Below, piece after piece: positions 1 through 9,067 of a stretch of 43,395 nt of DNA; within the stretch, counting starts at the first letter, position 1, and each line of letters starts with the position of its first letter. The DNA lies in contig CADCCW010000018.1 of the NCBI GenBank assembly GCA_902800055.1, positions 1 through 43,395 on the forward strand. The letters run 5' to 3'. Source of the DNA: an uncultured bacterium. GTDB lineage: Bacteria; Verrucomicrobiota; Kiritimatiellia; RFP12; UBA1067. The position numbers and the translations under genes were made by a program. The notes under the pieces are model-generated. The model saw only the letters and a list, made by a program, of their open reading frames with translations, made no database searches and was not told where the DNA came from.

Positions 1-44
1 GATATTGCGCTCCGCAAAAGCCGGTTTAATTTCCGGGCAAGCAC
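1..44 (-). CDS. Possible 5' end of a downstream gene, cut by the window edge
   Basis: A minus-strand frame opening with GTG at 44 runs without a stop to the window edge (14 codons, basic and Leu-rich start). A GGAGG lies about 10 nt upstream (55-59). It follows the ABC exporter ATPase on the same strand after a short gap and would be the next gene of the polysaccharide cluster. There is too little sequence to name a product, and other start codons in this stretch are possible. Confidence 0.2.
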   Translation of the reverse strand, partial: MLARKLNRLLRSAI

Positions 45-89
45 AATTTCTCATCCTCCGAGATACGCTTGCGCTAGTCTTTCTCGCCT

Positions 90-1052
90 TCACATCGCGT
101 CTCCCTTCAGGATGCTGCGGACCTCCGCGAGCTTCGCGGATTCCATGCGAAGTCGCTCAAGTTCGGCGGCCGCGGCAGCGGCTTTGCGGCGGCGCTCCTC
201 CTCCTGGCGCCGGCGTTCGGCGGCCTGCCGCTCTGCCTCGGCCTTCGCCGCCGCGCGCCTTGCCGCGATCTCCTTGGGATCGAACCGCGCCACAGCCCCG
301 ACAGGTGCGCGGAGAAACGCCTCGTAGCTGTCGCACGCGCCGGCCACATCGTCGGTAAAGGCGATCTGCCGGCCCTTGTCCAGCCACAGGACCTTGTTGC
401 AGAGGGCGCGGATCTGTCCAATAGAATGCGAAACGAGAATCGTCGTCGCCCCTCCTTTGATAATCTCGCGCATCTTCTTCGCGCTCTTCTCCGCAAATGC
501 GCCGTCGCCAACCGCAAGCACCTCGTCGAGGATCAGTATCTCCGGCTTGACCAGCGAGGCGATCGAAAATGCAAGCCGAGACTTCATGCCCGACGAAAGC
601 TGCTTGAACGGGCGATCCTCGAAGTCCTTCAGCTCCGAAAAGTCGATAATGTACTTGTAGGTCTCGTCCATGAACGCGCGGGTATAGCCGAGCATGGCAC
701 CGCGCAGGTAGGCGTTCTCCTTGACGGTCAAGTCGCCGTCGAACCCACTGCCAAGTTCCAGAAGCGCGGAAATCCTCCCCCTGCGAACAATCCTCCCCCT
801 TGTCGGCTCCATGATTCCGGCCACGGCCTTCAGTAGCGTTGACTTCCCCGCCCCGTTCGCACCGATGATACCAAGCATGTCGCCCTTGTTGATCGTGAAG
901 CGAACATCCCTGTCCGCCCAGAAGTCTACGACCTTGTAGCGACCGGTCAGCCTGCGCGTAAACCATTCCTTGAGGCCGATGTTCTTGAAGTCCCCGATCC
1001 GGTAGCGGATGGAGACATCCTGGCATGAGAGCATGGCTTTCGGTTCAGACAT
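90..1052 (-). CDS. ABC-2 polysaccharide exporter, ATP-binding subunit (Wzt/TagH type)
   Basis: ATPase that powers export of a lipid-linked polysaccharide across the inner membrane with the permease encoded just upstream. Visible motifs are Walker A GANGAGKST (residues 64-72), signature LSSGMKSRLAF and Walker B ILILDEVLAVGD; the LSSGM form is typical of the polysaccharide and teichoic acid export branch. After the nucleotide-binding domain there is no Wzt-like carbohydrate-binding domain. Instead about 60 residues rich in Ala, Glu, Arg and Lys look like a coiled coil. The chosen ATG at 1052 overlaps the permease stop by 8 nt (ATGTCTGA), which implies translational coupling. A longer frame to 1118 would run into the permease. 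The family is clear; the exact substrate is unknown. Confidence 0.9.
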   Translation of the reverse strand: MSEPKAMLSCQDVSIRYRIGDFKNIGLKEWFTRRLTGRYKVVDFWADRDVRFTINKGDMLGIIGANGAGKSTLLKAVAGIMEPTRGRIVRRGRISALLELGSGFDGDLTVKENAYLRGAMLGYTRAFMDETYKYIIDFSELKDFEDRPFKQLSSGMKSRLAFSIASLVKPEILILDEVLAVGDGAFAEKSAKKMREIIKGGATTILVSHSIGQIRALCNKVLWLDKGRQIAFTDDVAGACDSYEAFLRAPVGAVARFDPKEIAARRAAAKAEAERQAAERRRQEEERRRKAAAAAAELERLRMESAKLAEVRSILKGDAM

Positions 1053-1812
1053 AGTACAAAAACTTCGTGTTGTAGTGCTTGTACATGTACGCGCCGGCCA
1101 GGAATGCGGCGAGGGCAAAGCCGAGGAGCGTCAGATGCGTTCCGAGCGACGGAATCGACCCAGCCAACACGATCTCGCGGATGTAGGCGATGTGGCGGTA
1201 GACGGGGTTCAGCGAGAATACGAACTGAAGCTTCGGCGTAAAGTTCCCCACCGTGTAAAAGATGGCGGAGCCGTACATGATCAGCTGCAGCGCGACAGAC
1301 CAGAGATAGTCGATGTCGCGGAAGAAGATGAAAAGCGCGGAAAGGACCATGCCGATGCCGACATTGAAGAGCAGCAGCGTCATGATTGGATAGACCAGGC
1401 ACAGAAACCGCCAGGTAAACGGCACTTGGTCGATTGCGCAGAAAATGAAAAAGACAATCAGCGTCAGGGCGAAGTTGATCAGAACCTGAATGTTGACGGA
1501 GAAGAGAAAAAGATACTTGGGGACATTCACCTTGGTGAAGATGCCGGCATTGCCGAAAAGGCTGCGCATGCCGCTGCCGGTCGATTCGGAGAACCAGTTG
1601 AACGTCAGCAGCCCGCAGAAGAGGTAGGTGGTGTAGTGGTTCACGGTCCGGCCGAAGAACTGCTCAAACACCAACTTCATCACCAGCAGCATCAGGAGCG
1701 GCGAGAGCATGCTCCAGCCCATGCCAAGGACGGTGCGCTTGTACTTCTTCTTGAAGTCGCGCTTGACCAGCTCCTCGAACAGGAACTTATGCTGCTTTAG
1801 TTTCCCGAACAT
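1045..1812 (-). CDS. ABC-2 polysaccharide exporter, permease subunit (Wzm/TagG type)
   Basis: Integral membrane partner of the ATPase that follows. The 255 residues begin with the usual cytoplasmic amphipathic stretch (LVKRDFKKKYKRTVLG) and carry about six hydrophobic segments, with the family motif FRDIDYLW between the fourth and fifth. Length and layout fit ABC-2 exporters of O-antigen or capsule. An extended -10 promoter (TGGTATAAT) ends only 8 nt before the ATG, so the message may be nearly leaderless. The neighbouring sugar transferase supports a role in surface glycan export. Confidence 0.9.
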   Translation of the reverse strand: MFGKLKQHKFLFEELVKRDFKKKYKRTVLGMGWSMLSPLLMLLVMKLVFEQFFGRTVNHYTTYLFCGLLTFNWFSESTGSGMRSLFGNAGIFTKVNVPKYLFLFSVNIQVLINFALTLIVFFIFCAIDQVPFTWRFLCLVYPIMTLLLFNVGIGMVLSALFIFFRDIDYLWSVALQLIMYGSAIFYTVGNFTPKLQFVFSLNPVYRHIAYIREIVLAGSIPSLGTHLTLLGFALAAFLAGAYMYKHYNTKFLYYV

Positions 1813-1820
1813 TAAGGTGT

Positions 1821-1829
1821 ATTATACCA
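1821..1829 (-). promoter_or_regulatory. Extended -10 promoter of the exporter operon
   Basis: TGGTATAAT reads on the minus strand, with its last base 8 nt before the permease ATG at 1812. Transcription starting about 7 nt after the hexamer would leave almost no 5' leader. No -35 hexamer is obvious. The same motif precedes several other genes in the window. Confidence 0.6.
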
Positions 1830-1833
1830 TATC

Positions 1834-3321
1834 TTACCTCGCGCCGCGCATGAGCAGGACGGCGAATATGGTGCGCAGGAGGATCCACAGATCAAGCCAA
1901 GGCGACCAGTTGAGCGCATAGTAGGTGTCGAGCTCGACCCGGCGGGCGTAGCCGGTGTCGCTGCGGCCGGAAACCTGCCAAAGCCCGGTGATGCCCGGCC
2001 GCACCGAGGAGAAGACGGCATACGATGAGCCGTACTTCTCGACTTCCTCCCGGACGATCGGACGCGGGCCAATCAGGGACATCTGCCCCAGGAACACGTT
2101 GAAGAACTGCGGCAGCTCGTCCAGGGACGTCCGGCGCAGGAACCGGCCGAGCAGAGTGACGCGCGGGTCATGCGCGAGCTTGAAGTCTGACTCGTACTCG
2201 GCCTTCAGCTTGGGGTCCTTCGCCAGCATCTCGGCCAGGCGGGCGTCGGCGTCGGCGTACATCGACCGAAACTTCCAGATGCGGAACTCGCGACCGCCCT
2301 GCCCGATGCGCCGGTGGCGGTAGAACACCGGTCCCCTGCTCGTCAACTTGATCAGCAGCGGGATGACCACGAAAAGCGGCAGGGAGAACACGAACGCGAC
2401 CGCCGCGAAGAAGCCGTCCGTCACGCGCTTCTGGAACCGCTTGACCCTCATGCGGCCCTGGTTGACCATCTCCAGCCCGCCGAGGCCGCCGAAGCTGACC
2501 GCGCGCGCACCGAAGATCGGGAAGGCCCTGGCCGACGGCAGATAGTCGATGTAGGTGAACCAAGACGCGAATTCGCCCATCTGCGCGCGGAACATGCGGT
2601 CGTCCTGGCAGGCGATGAGCATCTTGATGTCACGCTTCTTCGACTGCGGGACGATGTCGCGCAGCGTTCCGAGGTAGGGAATCTTTCGGTCCTGGAAGTC
2701 CCGCTCGTTCCAGGCGCGGCGGCGGCGCTTGCGGCCGATGCGCTCGGTGCCGGCAAAGTAGCCGACGATGCGGATGCCTGAGTATGGGTCACCGTCGAAC
2801 TCGGCGGCAATGCGGTGCGCCGCGGGGCCGCTGCCGGCGAGGACGGCCGGGATCTGGCCGATGCCGAGGCGGCAGAGGGCGCGTCGCATCCAGTTCCGGA
2901 ACGACTGCGCCGACGCGGCAGTCAGCAGACAGGCGTAGACGCAGACGGCGCGGGAGATCCTGCCGTCCATGCTCTGGTAGGCAAACGCCATGTAGGCGAT
3001 TGCGCCGGCATGGGTCAGAAACGAGGAAACGCACAGGCGACGGAATTCCTCGACCGGTCCCAGCGGCGCCGACGGGTACATCCAGTTGCCGTGGTAGAGG
3101 TTAAGCGCGGCATTGACGCAGACGAACACGGCGATGACAGGAAGGAAGCGCAGGTAGTCGACAGGCTCATAGCCTCCCCACGGACACGACGGCCATCCGT
3201 GCGCGCGCAGGAATGCGCCGAGCCACCAGTAGGCGAACACCACGGCGGCCCACGTCGCGGCGATGCAGAGCATATCCGCGGCGGCCAGGGCGATGACCCG
3301 TATGCGTCCTTGCGTGAACAT
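1834..3321 (-). CDS. Polyprenyl-phosphate hexose-1-phosphate transferase (WbaP/exopolysaccharide sugar transferase family)
   Basis: Initiating glycosyltransferase that moves a sugar-1-phosphate from a UDP-sugar to undecaprenyl phosphate, starting a surface glycan. From the ATG at 3321 the protein has 495 residues: hydrophobic segments in the first third, a central nucleotide-binding-like region, and a C-terminal bacterial sugar transferase domain. That domain shows a membrane re-entrant segment, KFRSM, RTSLDELPQ, IGPRP and PGITGLWQVSGRS. These are the catalytic landmarks of the family, with DE in the active site. The start at 3321 is preferred because a G-rich Shine-Dalgarno stretch precedes it; an in-frame ATG at 3348 abuts the upstream stop. 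The product would feed the ABC exporter downstream. Confidence 0.88.
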   Translation of the reverse strand: MFTQGRIRVIALAAADMLCIAATWAAVVFAYWWLGAFLRAHGWPSCPWGGYEPVDYLRFLPVIAVFVCVNAALNLYHGNWMYPSAPLGPVEEFRRLCVSSFLTHAGAIAYMAFAYQSMDGRISRAVCVYACLLTAASAQSFRNWMRRALCRLGIGQIPAVLAGSGPAAHRIAAEFDGDPYSGIRIVGYFAGTERIGRKRRRRAWNERDFQDRKIPYLGTLRDIVPQSKKRDIKMLIACQDDRMFRAQMGEFASWFTYIDYLPSARAFPIFGARAVSFGGLGGLEMVNQGRMRVKRFQKRVTDGFFAAVAFVFSLPLFVVIPLLIKLTSRGPVFYRHRRIGQGGREFRIWKFRSMYADADARLAEMLAKDPKLKAEYESDFKLAHDPRVTLLGRFLRRTSLDELPQFFNVFLGQMSLIGPRPIVREEVEKYGSSYAVFSSVRPGITGLWQVSGRSDTGYARRVELDTYYALNWSPWLDLWILLRTIFAVLLMRGAR

Positions 3322-3348
3322 GCCTACCCCCCGAGCCGTGCGCGGCAC

Positions 3349-4200
3349 CTACTCTTCTTCAGGTTCTTCCGGGGGGTCGTAGTCGTCGGGATTGGAGAGG
3401 TACTTCTCCGCCTCTTCAATCCCCATCCATTCGTAGCCGGTCAAGTCGTTGTAGGCCTCCCTGGCCTTCTCGGCGCAGATCTCCTTGGGGCCTTCGATTA
3501 TGTCCAGGAGCTGCTGGACGACCTCGACGCGGCGGTTGCTCTGTTCCTCTTCGTCTTCGACCTCGTCGATGTACTCCTGGGCCGCGGTGCCGAACTGCCC
3601 CGAGATGGAGTCGATGGCGTCGGGATACGTTATCGTGCCCATTACCGACAGCGCGGTCGAGAACCTGAGCTTCGGGCTCTCCACCTCGGCAAGCGCGCAC
3701 TCCCAGTTGTTGATGGCGAGGTCGCGCACGGTTTCGTCGGGGTCGGCGAGCACGCCGGTCAGCTCGGCCAGGGCGTCCTGTCCGCACCATCCAAGCGCCT
3801 CGACCGCTTCGCGCCTGACGTCCGCGTTGGCGGACGCCAGCGCCTTGACGGAGGCCTTGATGATGGCCTTGTGGTCGTCGGAGTCCAGCGCCTCCTGCAC
3901 GCTCTCCGCCAGTTTGCGGTCCTCCGGGCTCATTCCCTCGAACAAGTCCACGTCGACCAGCTTGCCGGTGGCGAAGGGGCGGGGCTTGGCCAGCTTGCCG
4001 CGCTTGCGGCGCTGCTCCGCGCGGCTGGCGGCATTGGTAGCAGCGGGCGCCGACTCGATCTTTTCGGACGTCTCCGCCGCCGCCTCGTCAACTGGCTCGT
4101 CGCCCTTGGGCGGGAGCAGGAAGTAGACGGCGGCAAAGGCGGCCAGCACCACGCAAATGATGCCGACCGCGGCGAATGCCAATGACCTTTTGCTCTTCAT
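3349..4200 (-). CDS. Membrane-anchored HEAT-repeat protein
   Basis: 283 residues. An N-terminal uncleaved signal or single transmembrane segment (about residues 8-30) is followed by an Ala/Glu-rich low-complexity linker. A helical region then contains HEAT-like repeats, for example VRREAVEALGWCG and the following DETVRDLAINNW (about residues 125-185). The tail is very acidic and ends in PPEEPEEE. HEAT repeats are protein-binding scaffolds, and the anchor places this one outside the inner membrane. The start at 4200 is set by the stop of the upstream gene at 4232; a longer frame to 4275 would overlap it. No specific function can be given. Confidence 0.7.
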   Translation of the reverse strand: MKSKRSLAFAAVGIICVVLAAFAAVYFLLPPKGDEPVDEAAAETSEKIESAPAATNAASRAEQRRKRGKLAKPRPFATGKLVDVDLFEGMSPEDRKLAESVQEALDSDDHKAIIKASVKALASANADVRREAVEALGWCGQDALAELTGVLADPDETVRDLAINNWECALAEVESPKLRFSTALSVMGTITYPDAIDSISGQFGTAAQEYIDEVEDEEEQSNRRVEVVQQLLDIIEGPKEICAEKAREAYNDLTGYEWMGIEEAEKYLSNPDDYDPPEEPEEE

Positions 4201-4231
4201 GAGATGCCGTTGCGGAGCTTGAGTCCCCTGC

Positions 4232-5092
4232 TTAGTTGGAGTACTCGGCGATCTTCTCGGCGACCGCGTACTCAACGTTGCTGGGGAACTTCTTGTAGAC
4301 GGCGAGGATGGAGTCGTTCTTCATCAGCGCCTTGGAGAGGCTGGCGTTGTACTTCAGCGTCCAAGTGCCGGAGACGGCCGTCAGCTCGGTGGAGTCGAGG
4401 TCGATGCACGGGCAGTAGATCCACGCCTCCGCCATGTCGGTAGTGTCGTCCTCGCCCTCCTCGACGTCGCCGCAGAAGGTGCACGAGCCGGGCTTGCCGG
4501 CGGTCGTCAGCGTCGGCCCGGGCATCCAGCCGGCCATGTTGCCGCTCATTGACTTAACATAGCTGCCGCAGTTGAGCTCGGGGTCCTCGCAGGGACTGAC
4601 GGTATACTCGATGTTGAGCGTGCCGAAGCCGGCGAACGACAGGAACGCGCCGGAGTCGTCGGTGGACTCGCCGATCGTCCAGGCGCCCTCAACCTTGTCG
4701 CCGTTCTTGTCGAAGGCGTTGAGGACGTGCCAGTGCATGTCGTCCATCAGGATGATCGGATACGGCTTCTTGGACTCCCAGATCGCCGCGCCGGCCACCT
4801 GGGCGGTGTCGCCGACCGGGCCCCAGATGCCGAGGATCGACTCGCACTCGCAGCCCCAGATCACGCCGGTCCACTTCTTGGTGCCCTGCTTGCGGTAGAC
4901 CACGGTATCGGTAGTCGGGTTGAACGGGTGGTTCTTCTTCAGCTTGCCCTTCTGGGCGATGGTTGTCTTGGCGGTGACCGTCAGGTCGTAGACCTGCGCG
5001 GCGGCGGAGTACTCCTCCTCGACCTTGGCCTCGGAGGCGACGGCTACCAGCGCGGTAAGCGCGGCGGCGGACATTTTGGCGGTTATGTTCAT
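4232..5092 (-). CDS. Secreted Cys-rich protein, paralogue of the protein at 13792-14592
   Basis: 286 residues with a signal peptide (about residues 1-22, ending ASEAKA-like). No known domain is recognised. The mature part has paired Cys motifs (CEC, CEDPELNC, CTFC, CPC) that look suited to disulfides or metal. It aligns by eye in order with the protein at 13792-14592: a KTT..KGK stretch, VYRKQGTKKWTGVIW against VYWRQQATKKINGLLW, an AGFG motif, YVKSMSGNMAG against YVKSISGGIAG, and a final YKKFPSNV/YKVPATV segment. It sits between a thioredoxin-fold secreted protein and a HEAT protein. Role unknown; a structural or surface protein is plausible. Confidence 0.7.
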   Translation of the reverse strand: MNITAKMSAAALTALVAVASEAKVEEEYSAAAQVYDLTVTAKTTIAQKGKLKKNHPFNPTTDTVVYRKQGTKKWTGVIWGCECESILGIWGPVGDTAQVAGAAIWESKKPYPIILMDDMHWHVLNAFDKNGDKVEGAWTIGESTDDSGAFLSFAGFGTLNIEYTVSPCEDPELNCGSYVKSMSGNMAGWMPGPTLTTAGKPGSCTFCGDVEEGEDDTTDMAEAWIYCPCIDLDSTELTAVSGTWTLKYNASLSKALMKNDSILAVYKKFPSNVEYAVAEKIAEYSN

Positions 5093-5136
5093 TGTATGTT
5101 CCTTGTTTGGTGTTGACTGGAAATCACCTGGTCCAT

Positions 5137-6939
5137 TTAGTCCTCGCAGGCGTCGCAGGACGACACCTTCACCGCGAACGAGCCGTCCTTGCCGGATCGG
5201 ACGCTGCAGTAGGCAGTGCCGTCGACCACCACGCCGGATACCTTGCAGGACTTGGCCTGCAGCCTGCCCCGGGTCGATTCGACGTAGAACTTCATCGAGC
5301 CCGAGAGCGCGCCGGTCTGGGCCTTCATCGTGGCACGGAACATCGAGACCTCAGTCCCGGACCAGAGCTTGCGGGTGACCTCGACCGGGTCGCCGTCGGG
5401 ATCAACCACGACCGGGCGGCCGCCGAGCGTCTCCGGCGGCTCGGGAATGACCAGTTCGTATTCGCTTGCGATATCACCGGTGCCGGGGACCGAGGAGTAG
5501 ATCGGCCGCCAACCGGCCGCGAAGCCGTTCTTGCCGGTCGTCGTCCAGAAGCGAATCTCGGAGACGTTGAAGAGCCAGCCGTCCTTGAACCAGAGGCAGC
5601 AGCCGAAGCCGCCCTTCTTGCCGTCGACGGAGACCGGGATGCAGTAGGTGTCGCTGTCGCCGATGATCGCCTTGCCGGTATAGGAGGCGGCGGTGCCGTC
5701 GGGCAGGGTGCCGCTGAGGGTGGCGGCGCCGGACTTGGCGACCTTCACCGCGAAGCCGCCGAAGCCGCGGGCGGAGGGCGCTGGCGCGTTGGTGACGTTC
5801 ATGGCGAGCGTCCAGGTGCCGGGGACCAGCAGCTTCCGGCGCTCCTTGGCGACGGCGTCACGGGCCTTGAAGACATCGCGCGCGCCGGTGACCGGATAGA
5901 CGGCATCGCCTTCGAAATAGGAGCCGCGCACGCCGTTCTCGTCGAACATGAGGTCGAAGTAGGAGCCGTCGCCAGCGTCGCTTTCAAGGATGACGGAGTC
6001 GATGCAGCAGTCGTGGCCGACGCCGCTGAACTTGCGGTTCTTGCCGCCCATCGTCAGCGTCGCAGTGATCTTGATGTCGCGCTGCGCGTTCTTCCGTCCG
6101 ACCTTCGCCTCGAACGTGCCGGCGATGCCGGCGGCACCGGCCGTGAGCCAGCCGCGGTAGGTCTCCAGGCTGTTGCCCGGAAGACCCCATTCCTCGGGGT
6201 CGGAGCAGAGTCCGCACTCTTCGTCAAGCGCCTCGCTGACGATCGAGTCGATTTTCTCGACCACGTAGTTGTAGGCATCGTCGGATTCGCGGTTGGTCGA
6301 CCCCGGAGAAAAACGCCCCGCCTCGGAGCCGTTGGGAAGGTAGATTATAAGCGTCGGGTACCCGACCTTGCCGTAGGTGAAGTCCTCGGATCCGTCCCAC
6401 GTCTTGATGGAGATCTGCGTCGCCGAGTCAAGGGCGAGGGACTTCTGCAGGCGGTAGAGGTCCATGATCGCGTTCAGGCCCTCTTCCTTCGTCAGGCCGT
6501 TCTCCTCGAGGTAGTCATCGTCGTAGAGCCAGCACTGGAAGCCCCAGCCATCGCCGCACTCCGGGTATTTGCTCTTCCACAGCTGGGAGTCTTCGACATG
6601 CATGCGGTATGGAAAGTCAAGCATTACGAGGTAGTAGCCGCGTTCCTGGATAAAGTTGCGCCACTGCGCCGCATGGTCCAGCAGAACCTTCTCCTCGAAC
6701 GCCTCGCAGTGCGGACACCACCACGACCCAGTCGTGAGCAGAAGGAGCCCCTTGCCCTCGGCTGCGGCCTGTGTGCGGGCCGCCTCGTAGTCCATCGTCC
6801 ACTCGCCGACCCTGGCTCCTCGCCAGCGCGGGCAGGCCGCCGTGGACGGCATGCGAACGTTGTACTCAAAGGCCGACACCGCCAGGGATCCAAACACCGC
6901 AGCCGCGGCCAGCGCCATCCTAATGTTCTTCAGTTTCAT
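5137..6939 (-). CDS. Secreted thioredoxin-fold protein with C-terminal beta-rich repeats
   Basis: 600 residues starting at the ATG at 6939, preceded by an AAGGG-type ribosome site. A signal peptide covers about residues 1-23. A thioredoxin-like domain carries the redox motif WCPHC (Cys75, Cys78). From about residue 280 on there are Gly-rich beta segments arranged in related modules, each with a pattern like LSGT..DG...Y.G and ending in a Val-rich strand. The last module (GALSGSMKFYVES ... CKVSGVVVDGTAYCS) resembles the C-termini of the two proteins encoded upstream at 6981 and 9068. It is probably an exported or surface-anchored thiol-active protein. The tail ends in SSCDACED, adding two further Cys. 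Confidence 0.75.
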   Translation of the reverse strand: MKLKNIRMALAAAAVFGSLAVSAFEYNVRMPSTAACPRWRGARVGEWTMDYEAARTQAAAEGKGLLLLTTGSWWCPHCEAFEEKVLLDHAAQWRNFIQERGYYLVMLDFPYRMHVEDSQLWKSKYPECGDGWGFQCWLYDDDYLEENGLTKEEGLNAIMDLYRLQKSLALDSATQISIKTWDGSEDFTYGKVGYPTLIIYLPNGSEAGRFSPGSTNRESDDAYNYVVEKIDSIVSEALDEECGLCSDPEEWGLPGNSLETYRGWLTAGAAGIAGTFEAKVGRKNAQRDIKITATLTMGGKNRKFSGVGHDCCIDSVILESDAGDGSYFDLMFDENGVRGSYFEGDAVYPVTGARDVFKARDAVAKERRKLLVPGTWTLAMNVTNAPAPSARGFGGFAVKVAKSGAATLSGTLPDGTAASYTGKAIIGDSDTYCIPVSVDGKKGGFGCCLWFKDGWLFNVSEIRFWTTTGKNGFAAGWRPIYSSVPGTGDIASEYELVIPEPPETLGGRPVVVDPDGDPVEVTRKLWSGTEVSMFRATMKAQTGALSGSMKFYVESTRGRLQAKSCKVSGVVVDGTAYCSVRSGKDGSFAVKVSSCDACED

Positions 6940-6980
6940 TTTTCCCTTTCTCTTCCCCCCATTGTTTTTTAATGCCAACC

Positions 6981-8978
6981 TCAGTTCTCCAGCGCAACCG
7001 GGCAGGAGATCGCCGGCTTCTTGCAAGTCGCCATTCCCACCGCCTTGCCGCCGATGACCATCGCATTGACAGTAAAGGTCGTCTTGGTGACCTTGTGCTT
7101 CGCTTCGTTGATCGTGTAGACGCTGAACGACCCTTTGATCGTGGCGGTCTTCGCGGTGTAAGTCAACTTGAGCCCCGGAAGGTTCGTCTTGCCCTTGGAG
7201 GTGTCGAAGACCAGATTGTAGACCGCGGGCTTTGAGCGCGGAACCTTGACGAACTTCAGCGTCGCCGCCTTGGCGAGCGTAATCTTGCCCTTGGCATTGA
7301 CCGGCACCTCCACTCCGTTCGGCAGCATCTCTTCCACTACGGGGAGGCCGTTGATCTCCGCCGGCAGCCCGCTGACGCTGAACTTGTAGACGCCCTCGGA
7401 GAGCCCCTTCGAAAGGTCGGTGGTCTCGGCGACGAGCTTGGTGCCGTCCGCCGCGGTGATCGCCGCGACAAAGCCTTTCGAGCCGACTTCGAGCGCATCG
7501 AGGGTGCCGAGCTTCTTGATGGGCTTGCCTGCGACGACGGCGGACTCCGTCTCGCTGACCGGGACCGGCGTCGCCGCCAGCGAATACGACTTTCCGTCCA
7601 GCAGCTTAAGCGTGGCGGAGATCTTCGAGGTGCCGTTCTTGGCGGGCTTGGTGAACTTGACCATCATCGTCCCGCGGGGATTGCCGGCCTCGTCATACAC
7701 CGCGCCGCTGTAAGGATACGCGCCCTTGCCGGCCTTGGTCGGGTTAAACGGCCCCAACGCGCTGGGCTCGGGTTCCGGATCTGGGTCAGGTTCCGGATCG
7801 GGCCCGGGCTCGACGCCTCCAGAAAGCACGATGTCATTGCCGGCGCTACCGCCAAGCGTACCTTCCACGTTATAGGTGGGGTTGAACGGATTTTCCCAAA
7901 TGGCCCCTTCTTTCTTGGACGTTACCATGCGCTTGGCGCTGACGGACTCCGGCAACGCCACGGAGATCGACTTCCCTTCGCAGGAGACCTTGTAGGTCGC
8001 GCCGCCGGCAAGCACGAACGCGTAGATGCCGTTTGCGTCGGTCTGGACCGAATCGACGGTCTTGCCGCTGCGCGACGCCTGCACGACGGCGCCGGCGACG
8101 GGCTTGCCGTTTTCGTCGAGCACGCGCCCAGAAAGCACGTCTCCGGTCGCGTCAGGGAAAATGTTGTAGATCAGCCCGTCGATCTTGTCGAAGAGGTATG
8201 CGGTCGACCCCGAACCGCCGACGGACTTGTCCAATTCGTACCAGGCATCGTCGCCGCGGACGTTGCACCAGCCCATGTTGAAGTGGAAATACAGCCTGCC
8301 GCCGTGGAAGCCGTAGCCGTCGACCAGCGCCTGGTGGACGTTCTCGTTGGACGACGCATACAGCGTCACAATCACCGGGCACCCGGCGTCGAGGTTGGCG
8401 ACGATCGCGTTCTCCAGCGCGGGGAACGGACTGCAGGATTTGATCGGAACATACCCGACTGCGCTCTGATAGCCGAAGACCTCGCGCAGCTGTACAAACG
8501 AGAACATGCCAAAGGCGAAAGTGCTCCCGGAAGTAAACCACGAATGCAGCGACGCCGCGCAGTCGAAGGTAAGCTTGCCGATGGCCGCGCGGGCGGGCTC
8601 GTCCACACCGCCCGTCGTCACCGCCGGCATTGCGTCGTAGTCGTACTTGCCGCCGTAGGCGAGCGACACCTCGGCGCCGTCGACCAGGCAACGCGAGGTC
8701 GCAGACTTGATGGACGCCGGATACCGCCAGTACCAGCACAGTTGCGCCATCGGCGTCGCGCTGCAGCCGCAAGGATAGTGGTTGGGGGTAGCGTAGTTGA
8801 AGCAGGGGTTGCCGGTGTTGGAATAGCCGGTATCGGTCTTCTGACCCCAGTGGGAGGAAACGAGCACGTCGACGCGAATGTCGTCGATCGTCGGCAGTCC
8901 AAGCGTCTGCAACTCCTCCGCCGACCAGACGGAAGACAACGCCAGCGCCATGACGGCGGACATCAGAACCTTCTTCAT
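6981..8978 (-). CDS. Secreted C10-family (streptopain-like) cysteine peptidase with carboxypeptidase-regulatory-like domain
   Basis: 665 residues from the ATG at 8978, preceded by GGGAGG; the frame stays open upstream only as a shadow of the next gene. The signal peptide ends near residue 20. The peptidase region has the C10 landmarks: GCSATPMAQL with catalytic Cys72, then HQALVDGYG (His215) and FHFNMGW. There is little room for a propeptide before the catalytic Cys. A carboxypeptidase-regulatory-like (CNA-B type) fold follows (LSGRVLDENGKPVAGA), then a Pro/Asp/Glu linker (about residues 385-400). A long beta-rich tail ends with the domain shared with the two flanking thioredoxin proteins (ATIKGSFSVY ... 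FTVNAMVIGGKAVG). Likely extracellular proteolysis; the catalytic assignment rests on motifs only. Confidence 0.85.
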   Translation of the reverse strand: MKKVLMSAVMALALSSVWSAEELQTLGLPTIDDIRVDVLVSSHWGQKTDTGYSNTGNPCFNYATPNHYPCGCSATPMAQLCWYWRYPASIKSATSRCLVDGAEVSLAYGGKYDYDAMPAVTTGGVDEPARAAIGKLTFDCAASLHSWFTSGSTFAFGMFSFVQLREVFGYQSAVGYVPIKSCSPFPALENAIVANLDAGCPVIVTLYASSNENVHQALVDGYGFHGGRLYFHFNMGWCNVRGDDAWYELDKSVGGSGSTAYLFDKIDGLIYNIFPDATGDVLSGRVLDENGKPVAGAVVQASRSGKTVDSVQTDANGIYAFVLAGGATYKVSCEGKSISVALPESVSAKRMVTSKKEGAIWENPFNPTYNVEGTLGGSAGNDIVLSGGVEPGPDPEPDPDPEPEPSALGPFNPTKAGKGAYPYSGAVYDEAGNPRGTMMVKFTKPAKNGTSKISATLKLLDGKSYSLAATPVPVSETESAVVAGKPIKKLGTLDALEVGSKGFVAAITAADGTKLVAETTDLSKGLSEGVYKFSVSGLPAEINGLPVVEEMLPNGVEVPVNAKGKITLAKAATLKFVKVPRSKPAVYNLVFDTSKGKTNLPGLKLTYTAKTATIKGSFSVYTINEAKHKVTKTTFTVNAMVIGGKAVGMATCKKPAISCPVALEN

Positions 8979-9067
8979 TGTTTCCTCCCTTCCTTTTAAC
9001 CACCCAGCCGATCGAAGCGCTGCAGCGCCTCGACCGGCAGGATGTCCACTTGCGAACCTGAAACCAA

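Noticed and set aside
5092..6972. 626-codon plus-strand frame opposite the thioredoxin-fold gene
   Set aside because: Antisense to a gene with a signal peptide and a CxxC motif; it has no ribosome site and a composition typical of GC-rich shadows.
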